IMG/VR virus record: IMGVR_UViG_3300046171_000019
Span: 1 to 37,831 of that record
DNA length: 37,831 nt
Reading direction: 5' to 3' (one strand)
Source: a virus
The notes under the pieces were generated by a model, which saw only the letters and a program-made list of their open reading frames with translations, made no database searches and was not told the origin of the DNA. The position numbers and the translations under genes were made by a program. Below are positions 9,929-20,231 of the stretch, one piece after another. Position 1 is the first letter of the stretch; every line of letters begins with the position of its first letter.

Positions 9929-12637
9929 ATGAGTAAAAAGAAAAAAACATATAAAAAGAAATATTATACCGGTGGTAGAGTAGATATGTCTAAAGGTGGT
10001 AGAGTTAAAGCTCAAACAGGTGGTAAGTTTGCTAAAGCTCCTGTAAAGTCTAAAGTACCTCCTATGTCTATAGAGAGAGAAGAAGAAATTAGACCTACTG
10101 TACAGCCTACAAGACCTATACAGCTTAAACCTGTTCTTTCACCTCCCCCAAAAGGTTCTAATGGAAGAATGACTGCTAAACAAGAAGCAGAGTTAGCTAA
10201 TTTAAATGTAAGTGGTAATCAAATAATACCTAATGTAAGTACAGGTAATCAACAAACTGCTACAACTCCTGAAGAAGCTGCAGCAGCAAAAGCGGGTTTA
10301 ACTTTAGAAGAGTATAGAGCAAGACAACTAGAAAATCTTGATAATAAAATTACTAATGTTTTTCCTAGAAGACCTAATTTTATAGGTGAAAAAGGCTCTG
10401 ACCAAATGTTTATTGGTAGAGAAGGCGAAGTTAGACCTCAACAAGCTCAATCTAAAGGCTCTGGATTGTTTGGTACGATGGCAAGATTAGCCAGAGAACA
10501 AGCTCAAACAACTCAAGCTGCTCAAGCTCAAGCTCAATCTCGTCAAGCTTCTACCACTCCTATGTCTCAAGCAGACTTTTTTAAACAATATGGAAAGTTT
10601 GAAGGAAATATAAGACAAAGAAAAACATATGAAAACTGGCAAAATAATAGACAAAAAGCTTATGAAGATTATATAAATAGTTTTTTTAATTCAATAGGCG
10701 GTGGTGCTGGTGGTTCAGGTGGTTCAGGTGGTTCAGGTGGTGCTGGTGAAACACCTACTACTCCAACTCCAGAAGAGTTAGCAGCTCAAGAAAAAACTAG
10801 ACAACAAGATGTTGCTAGACAATCTGTAGAAGCTGCTGCAAGAGGTGAAGTTCCAGAAGCTGCACAAATACCAGATGCAGTCCAAGTAGGTTATCAAAGA
10901 GATGCACAAGGACAATTACTTTTAGATGACCAAGGAAATCCTATTCCTTTAAAAGAACAACAGGTTACAACAATGGACCCTGTTACTAGAGCTAGAACTG
11001 ATATAAGAGCTGAAGGTCAAGCTCCAGAACAAGTTACTACAGTAGGAGAAGCAGCAACTGCAAAAACTCCAGAACAAATTAGAGCTGAAACAATAACAGA
11101 TGATGACCTTACACTGGTACCTGAAGAAGCTCAAGTAGAAGCTGCAACTGGTGAAGTGTCTGACCAAGCTATTGCAGAAGCTGCACAAGTTGATAGAGTT
11201 GCACCTATAGAAGGAGCTGAAGTTGAAATACCAGAAGGTGCTTTAGCTGAAAGAGTTGTAGGTACTATTAGTGAAGGTGCTAAAGCTACTGCAGCTATGA
11301 ACGTAGGTACAAGCTTATCAAGAATTACAAGAGCTAAAAAACAATTAAGTAGAGCTGGATTATCTGATGCAGATATAGAAGAGATAGGTAATGACCCAGA
11401 AGCATTAGAAGATAGATTAGCAGACTTTAGTGAAGAACAAAGAGGTATCATAGAAGGATTACCTCAAGAAGCTTTAGTATCTACACAAATGAATAACTTG
11501 CTTGAAGGTATTGAAAGTGGAGAAATACCTACATGGGCTAGACCTGCAGTTGCACAAGTAGAGCAGATGTTAGCACGTAGAGGTATGTCAGCTTCAACTG
11601 TAGGACGAGATAGTTTATTTAATGCTATCATTCAATCAGCTATGCCTATAGCTCAAAGTAATGCACAAGCTATACAACAAAGTGTTAGTCAACAAAAAAC
11701 TATAGAAGCTCAGACTGCTGAAGCAAATGCACAAAGAATGCAACAGACAGCTTTGACTAATGCACAGAATGTATTTCAAATGGATATGTCTCAGTTTAGT
11801 GCTGACCAACAAACAGCATTATCTAATAGTAAATTTTTACAAACTGTTGGTTTGGCAGAAGCTAGTAACGAACAACAAGCTACAATTCAAAATGCTGTAT
11901 TAATGTCTCAAGCTAATTTAGCTGAAGCTGATTTTTATCAGAAAGCACAGATACAAAATGCTCAAGCTTTTTTACAAATGGATGTACAAAACTTAGCAAA
12001 CGAGCAACAAGCTAATGTATTAAAAGCTCAACAAACTCAACAACGTATGTTATCTAATCAGTCAGCTCAAAATGCTGCTGCTCAGTTTAATGCTGCTAGT
12101 GAAAATCAAACACAGCAGTTTATGACAAGTCTTAATGCACAAATTGACCAGTACAATACTTCACAAATGAATGCAGTGGCACAGTTTGATGCAGCTCAAA
12201 AAAATGCTGCTGCTGCTAGAGATGCTCAAAGAGCTGCTGATGTTGAAAAGTTTAATACTCAACTTGAAACACAGATAGACCAGTTTAATGCTAATCAAGA
12301 TTTTGCAAGGAATCAATGGAACGCACAAAACAGAGCAGTAGTAGAACAATCTAATACTCAATGGCGTAGAAATATGAATACTGCAAACACTGCAATGCAA
12401 AATCAGATTAATGCACAGAATGCACAAAATGCATTTGCTATGTCTCAAACAGCTCAATCATTTTTATGGCAAGAGTTAAGAGACCAAGCAGATTATGATT
12501 TTAGAAATAGTGAAAATGAAAAGAACAGAATTGCACAGCTTGTAAATACTGCATTAGCTTCAGACCCTAAAAAGTATGGTGGAAGTGTTGCAAGTATTGA
12601 AGCATTAATAGGTGCAATAACTGGAGATATATTTTAA
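9929..12637 (+). CDS. Large Ala/Gln/Asn-rich coiled-coil virion protein (902 aa), probable internal or tail protein
   Basis: Layout: a very basic start (MSKKKKTYKKKYYTGGRVDM), a low-complexity region, a Gly-Ser linker around residues 255-272 (GGAGGSGGSGGSGGAGE), an acidic Glu/Ala-rich middle, and from about residue 560 to 860 a long helical region rich in Ala, Gln and Asn with phrases such as FNAQ, NAQNA and QFDAAQ repeating at helical spacing. There is no enzyme motif and no signal peptide. In marine podoviruses such proteins occur between fibre and lysis genes, which suggests an ejected internal virion protein or tail component; I cannot name a family. It follows a candidate promoter, and the next gene starts 13 bases downstream. 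Confidence 0.65.
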   Translation: MSKKKKTYKKKYYTGGRVDMSKGGRVKAQTGGKFAKAPVKSKVPPMSIEREEEIRPTVQPTRPIQLKPVLSPPPKGSNGRMTAKQEAELANLNVSGNQIIPNVSTGNQQTATTPEEAAAAKAGLTLEEYRARQLENLDNKITNVFPRRPNFIGEKGSDQMFIGREGEVRPQQAQSKGSGLFGTMARLAREQAQTTQAAQAQAQSRQASTTPMSQADFFKQYGKFEGNIRQRKTYENWQNNRQKAYEDYINSFFNSIGGGAGGSGGSGGSGGAGETPTTPTPEELAAQEKTRQQDVARQSVEAAARGEVPEAAQIPDAVQVGYQRDAQGQLLLDDQGNPIPLKEQQVTTMDPVTRARTDIRAEGQAPEQVTTVGEAATAKTPEQIRAETITDDDLTLVPEEAQVEAATGEVSDQAIAEAAQVDRVAPIEGAEVEIPEGALAERVVGTISEGAKATAAMNVGTSLSRITRAKKQLSRAGLSDADIEEIGNDPEALEDRLADFSEEQRGIIEGLPQEALVSTQMNNLLEGIESGEIPTWARPAVAQVEQMLARRGMSASTVGRDSLFNAIIQSAMPIAQSNAQAIQQSVSQQKTIEAQTAEANAQRMQQTALTNAQNVFQMDMSQFSADQQTALSNSKFLQTVGLAEASNEQQATIQNAVLMSQANLAEADFYQKAQIQNAQAFLQMDVQNLANEQQANVLKAQQTQQRMLSNQSAQNAAAQFNAASENQTQQFMTSLNAQIDQYNTSQMNAVAQFDAAQKNAAAARDAQRAADVEKFNTQLETQIDQFNANQDFARNQWNAQNRAVVEQSNTQWRRNMNTANTAMQNQINAQNAQNAFAMSQTAQSFLWQELRDQADYDFRNSENEKNRIAQLVNTALASDPKKYGGSVASIEALIGAITGDIF

Positions 12638-12650
12638 TTAGGAATTTATT

Positions 12651-13694
12651 ATGGGATTATTTAGTAAAATTAAAAAAGCATTTAAAAAAATTACAGGTGC
12701 TGTAAAAAAAGTCGTAAAGAAAGTAGTAAAAGGAGTTAAGAAAGTAGTCAAAAAAATTGGCTCTAGTAAAATTCTTAAAGCTTTAGCAATTGCTGCTGCA
12801 GCCGTAGTCACGGGAGGTGCTGCTCTTGGAGCAATGGGTGCAACAGCAGCTAGTGGTGGTTTTACTGGATGGATGGTAGGTGCAAGTCAGGCAGTAACTG
12901 GTGGTACACTATTTGGTACTTCTACAGCTCTAGCAAGAGGTGCAGGTACAGTAGCTAAACTTGCTGCTTCACCTTTTAAAGCTTTAGGAACTGGAATTGG
13001 TACAGTTGGTTCTAAACTTGGTGTTAATTTAGCTCCTGCTTCTAGTACAGCAACTCCAGCACAGTTAAGTGCTGCTGTAAAAACAAATCCTGCTGCTGCT
13101 GCTAGAGCTAGTACTGCAGCATCAAGAGGAGCTTTAAATTTACCAAGTACACTTCCGGGAGCTTCTACTGCAGCAAGTGCTACAGGAACCGCAGCACAAC
13201 AATTAGCTGCTACTGCAGGTTCTCTTCCGGGTGCAACAGTAGGTTCTTTTGGAACATCTGCTGGTATGGTAGGTACGGTTTCTGGAACCGCAGCACAACA
13301 ATTAGCTACTACTGTTCCTGCTGCTTTAGGAACAAGTAGTATTGGAACTGCTGCTACTACTGCTGCTACTGCTGCTACTGCTGCTCCTCAAGCAAGTTGG
13401 TTTGCTAGACATCCTAAACTTACTTCTGCTGCTACTTTTGTAGGAAAAACTGTAGGAGGTGCTGCATTAACTGGAATGACACAACAATACATAGCTGGAG
13501 ACCCTGAACAACAAGGTTCTATGGCTGGTGCAGCTTATGAGGGTGAATCAAACTTAGACCCACTAAGAGTTTATGCAGCTCAGCAAGGAATTAATACAGA
13601 TAGTATTTATCAGAATATGATGTATGGGAATGTAGACCCAAGTACACAATATAGTTCTGAATTATTTAGACAACAAACATTTGGAGTAGCTTAA
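12651..13694 (+). CDS. Virion protein with Lys-rich amphipathic N-terminus and hydrophobic Ala/Gly core (347 aa)
   Basis: The first 45 residues are strongly cationic (repeats of KKVVKK), followed by a small-residue hydrophobic stretch (LKALAIAAAAVVTGGAALGA, about residues 43-62). Then comes an Ala/Thr/Ser/Gly-rich body with the phrase GTAAQQLA twice. Charge plus hydrophobic helix resembles membrane-active peptides, so a role in penetrating the host membrane or binding DNA during ejection is conceivable (inference). It has no known catalytic motif. Its stop overlaps the next start as TAATG, so it is translated together with its neighbour. Confidence 0.65.
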   Translation: MGLFSKIKKAFKKITGAVKKVVKKVVKGVKKVVKKIGSSKILKALAIAAAAVVTGGAALGAMGATAASGGFTGWMVGASQAVTGGTLFGTSTALARGAGTVAKLAASPFKALGTGIGTVGSKLGVNLAPASSTATPAQLSAAVKTNPAAAARASTAASRGALNLPSTLPGASTAASATGTAAQQLAATAGSLPGATVGSFGTSAGMVGTVSGTAAQQLATTVPAALGTSSIGTAATTAATAATAAPQASWFARHPKLTSAATFVGKTVGGAALTGMTQQYIAGDPEQQGSMAGAAYEGESNLDPLRVYAAQQGINTDSIYQNMMYGNVDPSTQYSSELFRQQTFGVA

Positions 13695-14422
13695 TGAGTA
13701 CACCTAAAAGATTACCTAATCCTATTATATCTTCAAGTTTAAGTGAAGCTGCTGCTTCTGGTGTATTAGATGGATTAGATGCAGGTTTTACTATTGATGA
13801 AATAGCACCTGATACAGGTCCTAAAATAAGAGGCGAAGCTAAATTTAGTCAGAAAGGATTAGATGAACTTGTAAAATTATCAAGTCAAGGAGCTGTTATT
13901 CCGGGACAATCTCTTACAAATAATCCAGAGCAACCATATCCTTGGGAAACTCCACCAGAGTTTGCAAATCCTAGAGAAGCTTTAGATGATATTGTAGGTT
14001 CTATAATGCAACCTGAAGCTATGAAAAATATTGTAGCTGCTTTGGCTCAAGGAGCAGCAGTAGCAGATTTAGGGACTGCTATTTTATATGCAAAGTTTAA
14101 TGAAGGTAAAATAAATCCTGATGTTATGATGATGTTAGCCGAACCAGTTATGTATACGATTATGGCTATTGGTGAAGAAGCTAACATTAAATATAATATA
14201 GAAGGTGATGACTTAGATGAATTTGATGAAGAAGACGAACAAGAAGAATTTGATAAGAGAGTAGATGAATTTAGAAATGCACTAACAGATATTAAAAAAG
14301 GAGCTACTAAAAATATAGAGACTTCTAAAATTGATACTAATGTAGTTCCTGAAAGTATATTAGCACAAGTAAAAGAAAAAGGTCCAGAAATAAAAAGTTT
14401 ATTAAGTAAAGGAGAGGAGTAA
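13694..14422 (+). CDS. Hypothetical acidic virion-region protein (242 aa)
   Basis: The start overlaps the previous stop (TAATG) and its own stop overlaps the next start the same way, so it belongs to one coupled operon. The product contains a very acidic stretch near residues 175-192 (DDLDEFDEEDEQEEFD) and a helical C-terminus. It lacks membrane segments and known motifs. Acidic proteins encoded beside internal virion proteins often act as assembly partners or scaffolds, but nothing here proves it. Confidence 0.6.
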   Translation: MSTPKRLPNPIISSSLSEAAASGVLDGLDAGFTIDEIAPDTGPKIRGEAKFSQKGLDELVKLSSQGAVIPGQSLTNNPEQPYPWETPPEFANPREALDDIVGSIMQPEAMKNIVAALAQGAAVADLGTAILYAKFNEGKINPDVMMMLAEPVMYTIMAIGEEANIKYNIEGDDLDEFDEEDEQEEFDKRVDEFRNALTDIKKGATKNIETSKIDTNVVPESILAQVKEKGPEIKSLLSKGEE

Positions 14423-16605
14423 TGGCTATAGAAGATTATTTTAAAGGTAGTAGTCAAGCATACGGTCAGTTAGCTGGTTCGTTATTAGCTGGTAGAAGAA
14501 AAGAAGATAAGAAAGAAGCTAAGAGAGCTTTACTAGCTTCTACAATTATGGCAACTTTTGGAGCTTTACAAAATCAACAAAAACAAAATATTGTTGATGG
14601 TATAAATGATGTTAATACAAAGTATAAAGAAATATTTAATTTAAATAAATCAGAGTTTGAAGCTTATGATGATGAACGTGCTTTACTTAAAAGATATAAT
14701 GATAATGAAGAAGTATTTTTAAATGAAGAAGTTTCTAGAATTATTAATAATACTGACGAAGCAAAAACTGCAGGTGTAACTTGGGAAAATAAAGATAACG
14801 AACCTGAAGAATTAAGAAAACAGTTAGAAGCTTCTTATAATGCTGAAAGAGAAAAATTAATAAATAGAATGGAAGGTTTAAAAGCTGACCCTCGTGCAAC
14901 CACTAAAACTTTTGAAAAGTTTAATCAAAGAGCTACTGAAGAATATAAAGCTGCATTATCTTTAGTAGAAGATGACCCAACCAAAAAAGGTTTAATAAAA
15001 GCTGCATGGAACAGAATATTTAAAAGACAAGAAGACCCTGAAAGACTTAAAGAATTACAAGAAGCTGGTATAGATGTTAGAGGAGATTTAGTTACAACTA
15101 ATGCAGAACTAATAGAGTTACAAGATGCTTTAATTAAAGCTAAACAGAATAGAACAACTTTTAGAGATTCTATTGAAGACCAAGTTAAAGTAGAAAAATT
15201 ATATGAACCTTTAGTGTTTAAACCTAAACCAAAAGATTTATCAGAAGTGTATTATAGTGTTATACCTAGTTTAAAACAAGTAGTTTCTCAAAACGAAAAT
15301 TATAAAAATCTTGATGATAAATTTTATGTAGAAATTATTAATGATGTTATAGAAAAAAATCCTTCATTAAATACTCAACAAATTGGTCAAAGAGCTTACA
15401 TGCAATTGGTTCAAGGAGATATAAATACAGAAAGTTATTTAACAAAAGAAGGAATTAAAATAGCTAACGGTAAAGCTTTAATAAATGCATTTGAAGAAAC
15501 AGAAGATAAAGATTCCTTTATTGTAAATAATCCTTTTAAATTATTACAACTTATGGATGCTTATGATAGAGAAGGAGAAACAAAAATGAGTTCAGGTTTA
15601 GCTGTTAGGTATAAAGATATTTTAGAAACTAATCAAGATTTTACACCTACTGAACAAGATAAATTAAATAATGTTCAAAGAATTAGACTAAAATTAAAAC
15701 CAAATGCAAAACAATATAAAAGCTTATTAAATGATAATGATGCTCTAGCAACTTTAGCTTCTAATTCAGCTTATGCTTTAAATTATTATAAACAAAATAA
15801 TAGAAACTGGAGTGATGAATATACAGAAGTTGACCTTCAAGAAGCTTCTATAGATTTTGTTTTAAGAAATACTTTTGTTCACAATAGTCCTAATGAAATT
15901 AGAATGACTAAGGCAGATACTATGGGAATAAAAGGTTTTGATGTTTCATTAATTGATAAATTGCCAGAAATAGTAGAAGAACTGACTAATATTAATGTTA
16001 ATGAAGAAAAACTACAAGTAGTTAGAGATTCTTTTATTGCAAATATAAACAATCCTTCTCTTGAATTAGAAGAAGATGAAATTTTAGAATTAACTAACAA
16101 AGTTAATAATGCTTTTAAAGATACTAATTTAGAAAAAGAAGAATCAGAACAAAAACCAATTATTAAAAAACCTAACATTACAGATATGTATAAAGAAAAA
16201 GGTGTTATAAAAACACACTCTGGTAGAAAACTTACTTATCTTACTAATTGGGAAGATAGTGTAGATGAGTTAGATTTATCAAATTTATCTATAGATGATT
16301 TAGGATATTTAGCAACTATAAGCGGAGAAGACCTTTATAATTATTTAGGTTTAGATAATAATATAAGCTTAACTCCTTTTAGAGTTCAGGGTTTAGGATA
16401 TAAAGGTGGTATAAAAAGTTTACGTTCAAAAGCTAAAAAAGCTATGGAACAAAAATTAATGAATAAAGAAAATATAAGCAGTTTTAAAGCTAGTGGTTTA
16501 GTTTCAGGAATGTTTATGAATAAAGATAATGATTTTAACATTTTAAAAGATGATGAAAATATAAATAAACTTTTTGAAAACTTAAAAAATAACATACTCT
16601 CATAA
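14422..16605 (+). CDS. Large helical, charged virion protein (727 aa), probable internal virion protein
   Basis: The protein starts MAIEDYFKGSSQAYGQLAG and is rich in Lys, Glu and Asn, largely alpha-helical, without membrane segments or recognisable enzyme motifs. The start overlaps the previous stop, and the next gene begins immediately after the stop codon. Position, size and the following 1056-aa protein match the place where T7-like phages keep the proteins of the inner core that are ejected into the host (gp14-gp16). The sequence itself does not show a family I can name. Confidence 0.6.
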   Translation: MAIEDYFKGSSQAYGQLAGSLLAGRRKEDKKEAKRALLASTIMATFGALQNQQKQNIVDGINDVNTKYKEIFNLNKSEFEAYDDERALLKRYNDNEEVFLNEEVSRIINNTDEAKTAGVTWENKDNEPEELRKQLEASYNAEREKLINRMEGLKADPRATTKTFEKFNQRATEEYKAALSLVEDDPTKKGLIKAAWNRIFKRQEDPERLKELQEAGIDVRGDLVTTNAELIELQDALIKAKQNRTTFRDSIEDQVKVEKLYEPLVFKPKPKDLSEVYYSVIPSLKQVVSQNENYKNLDDKFYVEIINDVIEKNPSLNTQQIGQRAYMQLVQGDINTESYLTKEGIKIANGKALINAFEETEDKDSFIVNNPFKLLQLMDAYDREGETKMSSGLAVRYKDILETNQDFTPTEQDKLNNVQRIRLKLKPNAKQYKSLLNDNDALATLASNSAYALNYYKQNNRNWSDEYTEVDLQEASIDFVLRNTFVHNSPNEIRMTKADTMGIKGFDVSLIDKLPEIVEELTNINVNEEKLQVVRDSFIANINNPSLELEEDEILELTNKVNNAFKDTNLEKEESEQKPIIKKPNITDMYKEKGVIKTHSGRKLTYLTNWEDSVDELDLSNLSIDDLGYLATISGEDLYNYLGLDNNISLTPFRVQGLGYKGGIKSLRSKAKKAMEQKLMNKENISSFKASGLVSGMFMNKDNDFNILKDDENINKLFENLKNNILS

Positions 16606-19600
16606 ATGAAATACGACATTTTTCAACAACCTACGTTTGGTTCCTTTTCTTATGGTAAAAAGAAAACTTTAGACGATTTAGAAAAAGATGAAAAATTTTT
16701 AGAAGTCTCTGAAAGATTTTTAGAATCTGTTGGTGAAAAATCTGATGATGTATTTGAATACTTAAGAGATTCAGATTTTAATTTAGCATCCGGTATGAGT
16801 CGAGCCATGCAAAGTGGTAAATTTACTGACCAACAAAAAAAAGATTATGCTTATTTAAGAAGTGAGTTTGATAATGCAGACTTAGGTAGTCTCAAACAAT
16901 TTGCTGGTTTAGTTAAAGATGCAGGTATTGATATAGCAACTGACCCAACTTTAATCGTTGCAGCCTTGGCAGCACCTTTTACAGGTGGAACTTCATTAGC
17001 TGCTAGACAAGGATTAGCTACCACAGGATTACAAGTTGCTAAAAACTTTGTAGGACCTACACAACTTGCAGCAGGAGCTTTAAAATCTCAAGGTACACAA
17101 ACTGTAAAAAAAGCTGCTGCAGTTGCTGGAGTTGAGGCAGGAGCTTGGTTAGGTCTTGACAATCATTTTAGACAAACAACAGAACTAAATACAGATTTAA
17201 GAAAACTATATTCTACTCCTGAATTAGTAGGCTCTACAGCTATTGGTGTTTTAACTGGTGGAATTGTTGGCGGAGGAATACAGAAAGCTAATTTATATTA
17301 CAGTAAAATGAATAGGCTTTATTCAGATGATGCGTATTTAAAAACTGAAGAAGGTTCTTTAGCTGATAAATTTTATAAAACTTTAGAAGCTGCAGATGCA
17401 GCAAAAGCTGTTACTATTGGTTCACCAACATCTATACTAGATACTAAAGCTAAGTTTTCTCCAATTACTAGACAGCTTGGTAATTTAATGAGAGAAGATT
17501 TTAGTAGGGGTTTTACTACAGTAACAAGAAAAAAAGTAGAACTTGGTCACGGTGAAATGCTTGACAATCTTAGGTCAGAATATCATAGGGTATTTGACGA
17601 AGCTACTGCACCTATTAGAAAAACAGGGACATTTAAAGAATCAGATGAGCTAGGAGTAATAAGACTTTTAAGAGGAGATAATCCTAATAAATATAGTGAA
17701 GAAGTACAACAAGTTGCTAAAGATTTAGAATCTTTTTTTGGTAAAATATTTGATGATGCTATTGATGCTGGTCTTATAACAGAAGAAAGAAGATTAGCTA
17801 ATTACTTTCCTAGAAGCTGGAATAGAAAAGCTATAGAAGATAATAGACCAGCTTTTGAACAAAAATTAATAAGTGAAAAAATTGTAAAAGATGATGCTGA
17901 AGCATCAAGACTTGTTGATGAAATGTTAAATAAGAGAAATGAATTGTTTGCTTCTCATTCTATTTTATTAACACAGTCAAGAGCTTTTAAAAATTTAAAT
18001 GATAATGCTTTTGAAGAATTTTTAACTACTGATTTAAATACTGCTATTAATTATTATATGAATGCAGCTAATACTATTCAACATAAAAAAAGTTTTTTAC
18101 TTCCCGGGATAAGTAGAAAATCAAACGTAGAACAATTTAAAGAAAGATGGTTAGAACCAATGGATGCAGAACTTAGAGCAGCTAGAGGTCAAAATAGAGG
18201 TTTAAGTAAATCAGATAGAGCTAAAATAGTAAAACTATATAAATCTATAACTGGTCAAGTAAACTACTTTGATAGTGGTTTAATACAAGGTATTTATGAC
18301 GGAACAAAACTTGCAAATGCTATGGCTTACTTACCACTTGCTACAGTTTCATCATTGACAGAAGCTATGATACCTCTTACTAAAACAGGTGCTTCTGTTT
18401 CTGGTCCTGTTAAAGATGCACTTAAAGGTGTAAAAGAAGGTCATAAAATATTTGTACAAGACATACCTATTCTTCTTAGAAAGAAACATAAAATGTCTGA
18501 TTCAGATATACAAAAAGAAATGCAACAAGTTTTTATGGCAATGGATGAAGCTTTTGCAGAATCTACAAATAGATTAACTGGTGAAGGATTACAAAACGAA
18601 GTACTTAAAAAAATAGGTAGAGGATTTTTTAGACTTAACATATTAACACCTTGGACAAAAACTGTTCAGTTAGCTTCTTTTAATATAGGTAAAGGTTTAA
18701 TAAGAGAAAACTTAGAATCACTTGACAAGCTTTCTAAAGAAGGTGTAGATATATTTAATGAAACTGCTGTTAGAGAATTAACAAGGTCTGAAGTTAGAAA
18801 CGTACAAAAATTAAAAAGTGAACTATTTGATTTAGGTATAGATATACAAGACGGTTTAAGATGGTTAAACGATGGAGCTAAAACATCTTTTGGTCCTGCT
18901 AGAAAAGAAGGAGTGCTAACAGGAGAAATAGAATACGCTGATGACTTTTATAAATCTGTAATACAAGGAGCTGGTAGATTTGTAAATGAAGTTATAATGC
19001 CAGTAGGTAGAGATAGAGCAAGAATACCTGTCTTTATGACCAATCCTAAAGTAGATATATTTACACAGTTTTTAAGATATCCTGCTGTGTTTAGTAATAC
19101 AGTATTAAAAAACTATGTAAGAAATACTATTGTAAATCCAAAAGTAAACGGTGCTAAACTAGGTGCATTTGCTTTAATGTCTACTAACATTGCTCTTGCT
19201 ACAAACTATTGGAGGTCTAATCAAGAAAATAAAGATAGAATAGTTGAAGAAGGTTTTTCAAAAGAAGATGTAATTAAAGCTTTTCAAAGGGTAGGATTAA
19301 TGGGACCTATTGAATATGGATTCAGATATGGTGATTCACTAGAGTATACAAAAAATCCTTACGTATCTGCAGCAGGATTAGGTGGTCCAGTTATGTCAGA
19401 TATAATGCAATTGATTTTAGGAAGATATGGATTAACAGAAACACTAGCTAGGAAAGCTCCTTTGATAGGCACAAAAGGAATAACAGAAACTTATTTTGGT
19501 GGTAATCTTTACGATGAACTTGTTGCAAAAGCTAGAGAAATAGATAAAGAAACTGGATATCTTTTAGGTATTAAAGATAGACCAAAAGATAGAAGATATA

Positions 19601-19776
19601 CTCGTACTTACGAACAGTTTTATAGTAGACAATATGCAAAAGGCGGATTAGTAGAAGGTAAAGATGACGTACCGTACACTAAAGAAAACCCAGCAGATAG
19701 AGTTGACCCTTTTACAGGACAACCTTATTCTGACCAAATGGAGGAATTAGGATTAGATGTTTTTCAAGAAAGATAA
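16606..19776 (+). CDS. Very large internal virion protein (1056 aa), gp16-like by position
   Basis: ATG follows the previous TAA directly. N-terminus MKYDIFQQPTFGSFSYGKKK. Residues 100-220 contain hydrophobic Gly/Ala-rich stretches (TLIVAALAAPFTGG, STAIGVLTGGIVGGG) and later regions are charged helices. The C-terminus (YAKGGLVEGKDDVPYTKENP...DPFTGQPYSDQM) is a tail I associate with internal virion proteins of marine podoviruses. No lytic transglycosylase motif was found by eye, unlike T7 gp16. It is likely to be ejected with the DNA to form a channel across the envelope (family-position inference). The lysozyme gene starts 4 bases later. Confidence 0.7.
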   Translation: MKYDIFQQPTFGSFSYGKKKTLDDLEKDEKFLEVSERFLESVGEKSDDVFEYLRDSDFNLASGMSRAMQSGKFTDQQKKDYAYLRSEFDNADLGSLKQFAGLVKDAGIDIATDPTLIVAALAAPFTGGTSLAARQGLATTGLQVAKNFVGPTQLAAGALKSQGTQTVKKAAAVAGVEAGAWLGLDNHFRQTTELNTDLRKLYSTPELVGSTAIGVLTGGIVGGGIQKANLYYSKMNRLYSDDAYLKTEEGSLADKFYKTLEAADAAKAVTIGSPTSILDTKAKFSPITRQLGNLMREDFSRGFTTVTRKKVELGHGEMLDNLRSEYHRVFDEATAPIRKTGTFKESDELGVIRLLRGDNPNKYSEEVQQVAKDLESFFGKIFDDAIDAGLITEERRLANYFPRSWNRKAIEDNRPAFEQKLISEKIVKDDAEASRLVDEMLNKRNELFASHSILLTQSRAFKNLNDNAFEEFLTTDLNTAINYYMNAANTIQHKKSFLLPGISRKSNVEQFKERWLEPMDAELRAARGQNRGLSKSDRAKIVKLYKSITGQVNYFDSGLIQGIYDGTKLANAMAYLPLATVSSLTEAMIPLTKTGASVSGPVKDALKGVKEGHKIFVQDIPILLRKKHKMSDSDIQKEMQQVFMAMDEAFAESTNRLTGEGLQNEVLKKIGRGFFRLNILTPWTKTVQLASFNIGKGLIRENLESLDKLSKEGVDIFNETAVRELTRSEVRNVQKLKSELFDLGIDIQDGLRWLNDGAKTSFGPARKEGVLTGEIEYADDFYKSVIQGAGRFVNEVIMPVGRDRARIPVFMTNPKVDIFTQFLRYPAVFSNTVLKNYVRNTIVNPKVNGAKLGAFALMSTNIALATNYWRSNQENKDRIVEEGFSKEDVIKAFQRVGLMGPIEYGFRYGDSLEYTKNPYVSAAGLGGPVMSDIMQLILGRYGLTETLARKAPLIGTKGITETYFGGNLYDELVAKAREIDKETGYLLGIKDRPKDRRYTRTYEQFYSRQYAKGGLVEGKDDVPYTKENPADRVDPFTGQPYSDQMEELGLDVFQER

Positions 19777-19780
19777 TAAA

Positions 19781-20230
19781 ATGGATATAGAACTTTGTAA
19801 AGCTGAAATAAAGCGACACGAAGGAGAAGTTTTAGAAATCTACTTGGATAGTCTAGGCTATAAAACTTTAGGAGTTGGACACCTTTGCCAACCTAACGAC
19901 CCTGAATATAGTTGGGAAGTTGGCACACCTATCACACAAGAAGTTGTAGATATGTATTACGAGGATGACTTTAAAAAGCACTACAAGGAAGCTATAGATG
20001 TATTTGGTAGAGAGGAAGACTTTGAAAAGCTACCAGAAATTATACAGAGAGTGTTAGTAAACATGTGTTTTAACCTAGGAGGTTCAAAGCTTTCAAAGTT
20101 TCGTAAAATGTTGAAAGCTTGTAGAGAACATGATTGGACAAAGATGGCTATTGAAATGGAAGATAGTCGTTGGTTTAAACAAGTGGGCAGAAGAAGTATT
20201 GAATTACAAAAAATGGTATTAGGAGCCTAA
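19781..20230 (+). CDS. Endolysin, T4-lysozyme-like (GH24)
   Basis: A muramidase of 149 residues that would cut peptidoglycan glycan strands for lysis. The catalytic triad matches T4 lysozyme in spacing: E14 (KRHEG), D23 (YLDSLGY) and T29 (KTLGVGH), against E11, D20 and T26. The C-terminal helical lobe has NMCFNLGGSKLSKF. An upstream in-frame ATG (19757) would overlap the previous gene by 20 bases; I chose ATG 19781 because it leaves a 4-base gap and gives the usual length. There is no signal peptide, so export depends on the holin encoded next. Confidence 0.9.
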   Translation: MDIELCKAEIKRHEGEVLEIYLDSLGYKTLGVGHLCQPNDPEYSWEVGTPITQEVVDMYYEDDFKKHYKEAIDVFGREEDFEKLPEIIQRVLVNMCFNLGGSKLSKFRKMLKACREHDWTKMAIEMEDSRWFKQVGRRSIELQKMVLGA

Positions 20231-20231
20231 G

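Noticed and set aside
10699-10750. Microsatellite or CRISPR-like repeat
   Set aside because: The GGTTCAGGTGGT repeats encode a Gly-Ser linker in frame; there are no spacers.
18355-18390. Promoter-like TTGACA-N17-TACTAA in the 1056-aa gene
   Set aside because: Weak -10 box, mid-gene, and expected by chance in AT-rich coding sequence.
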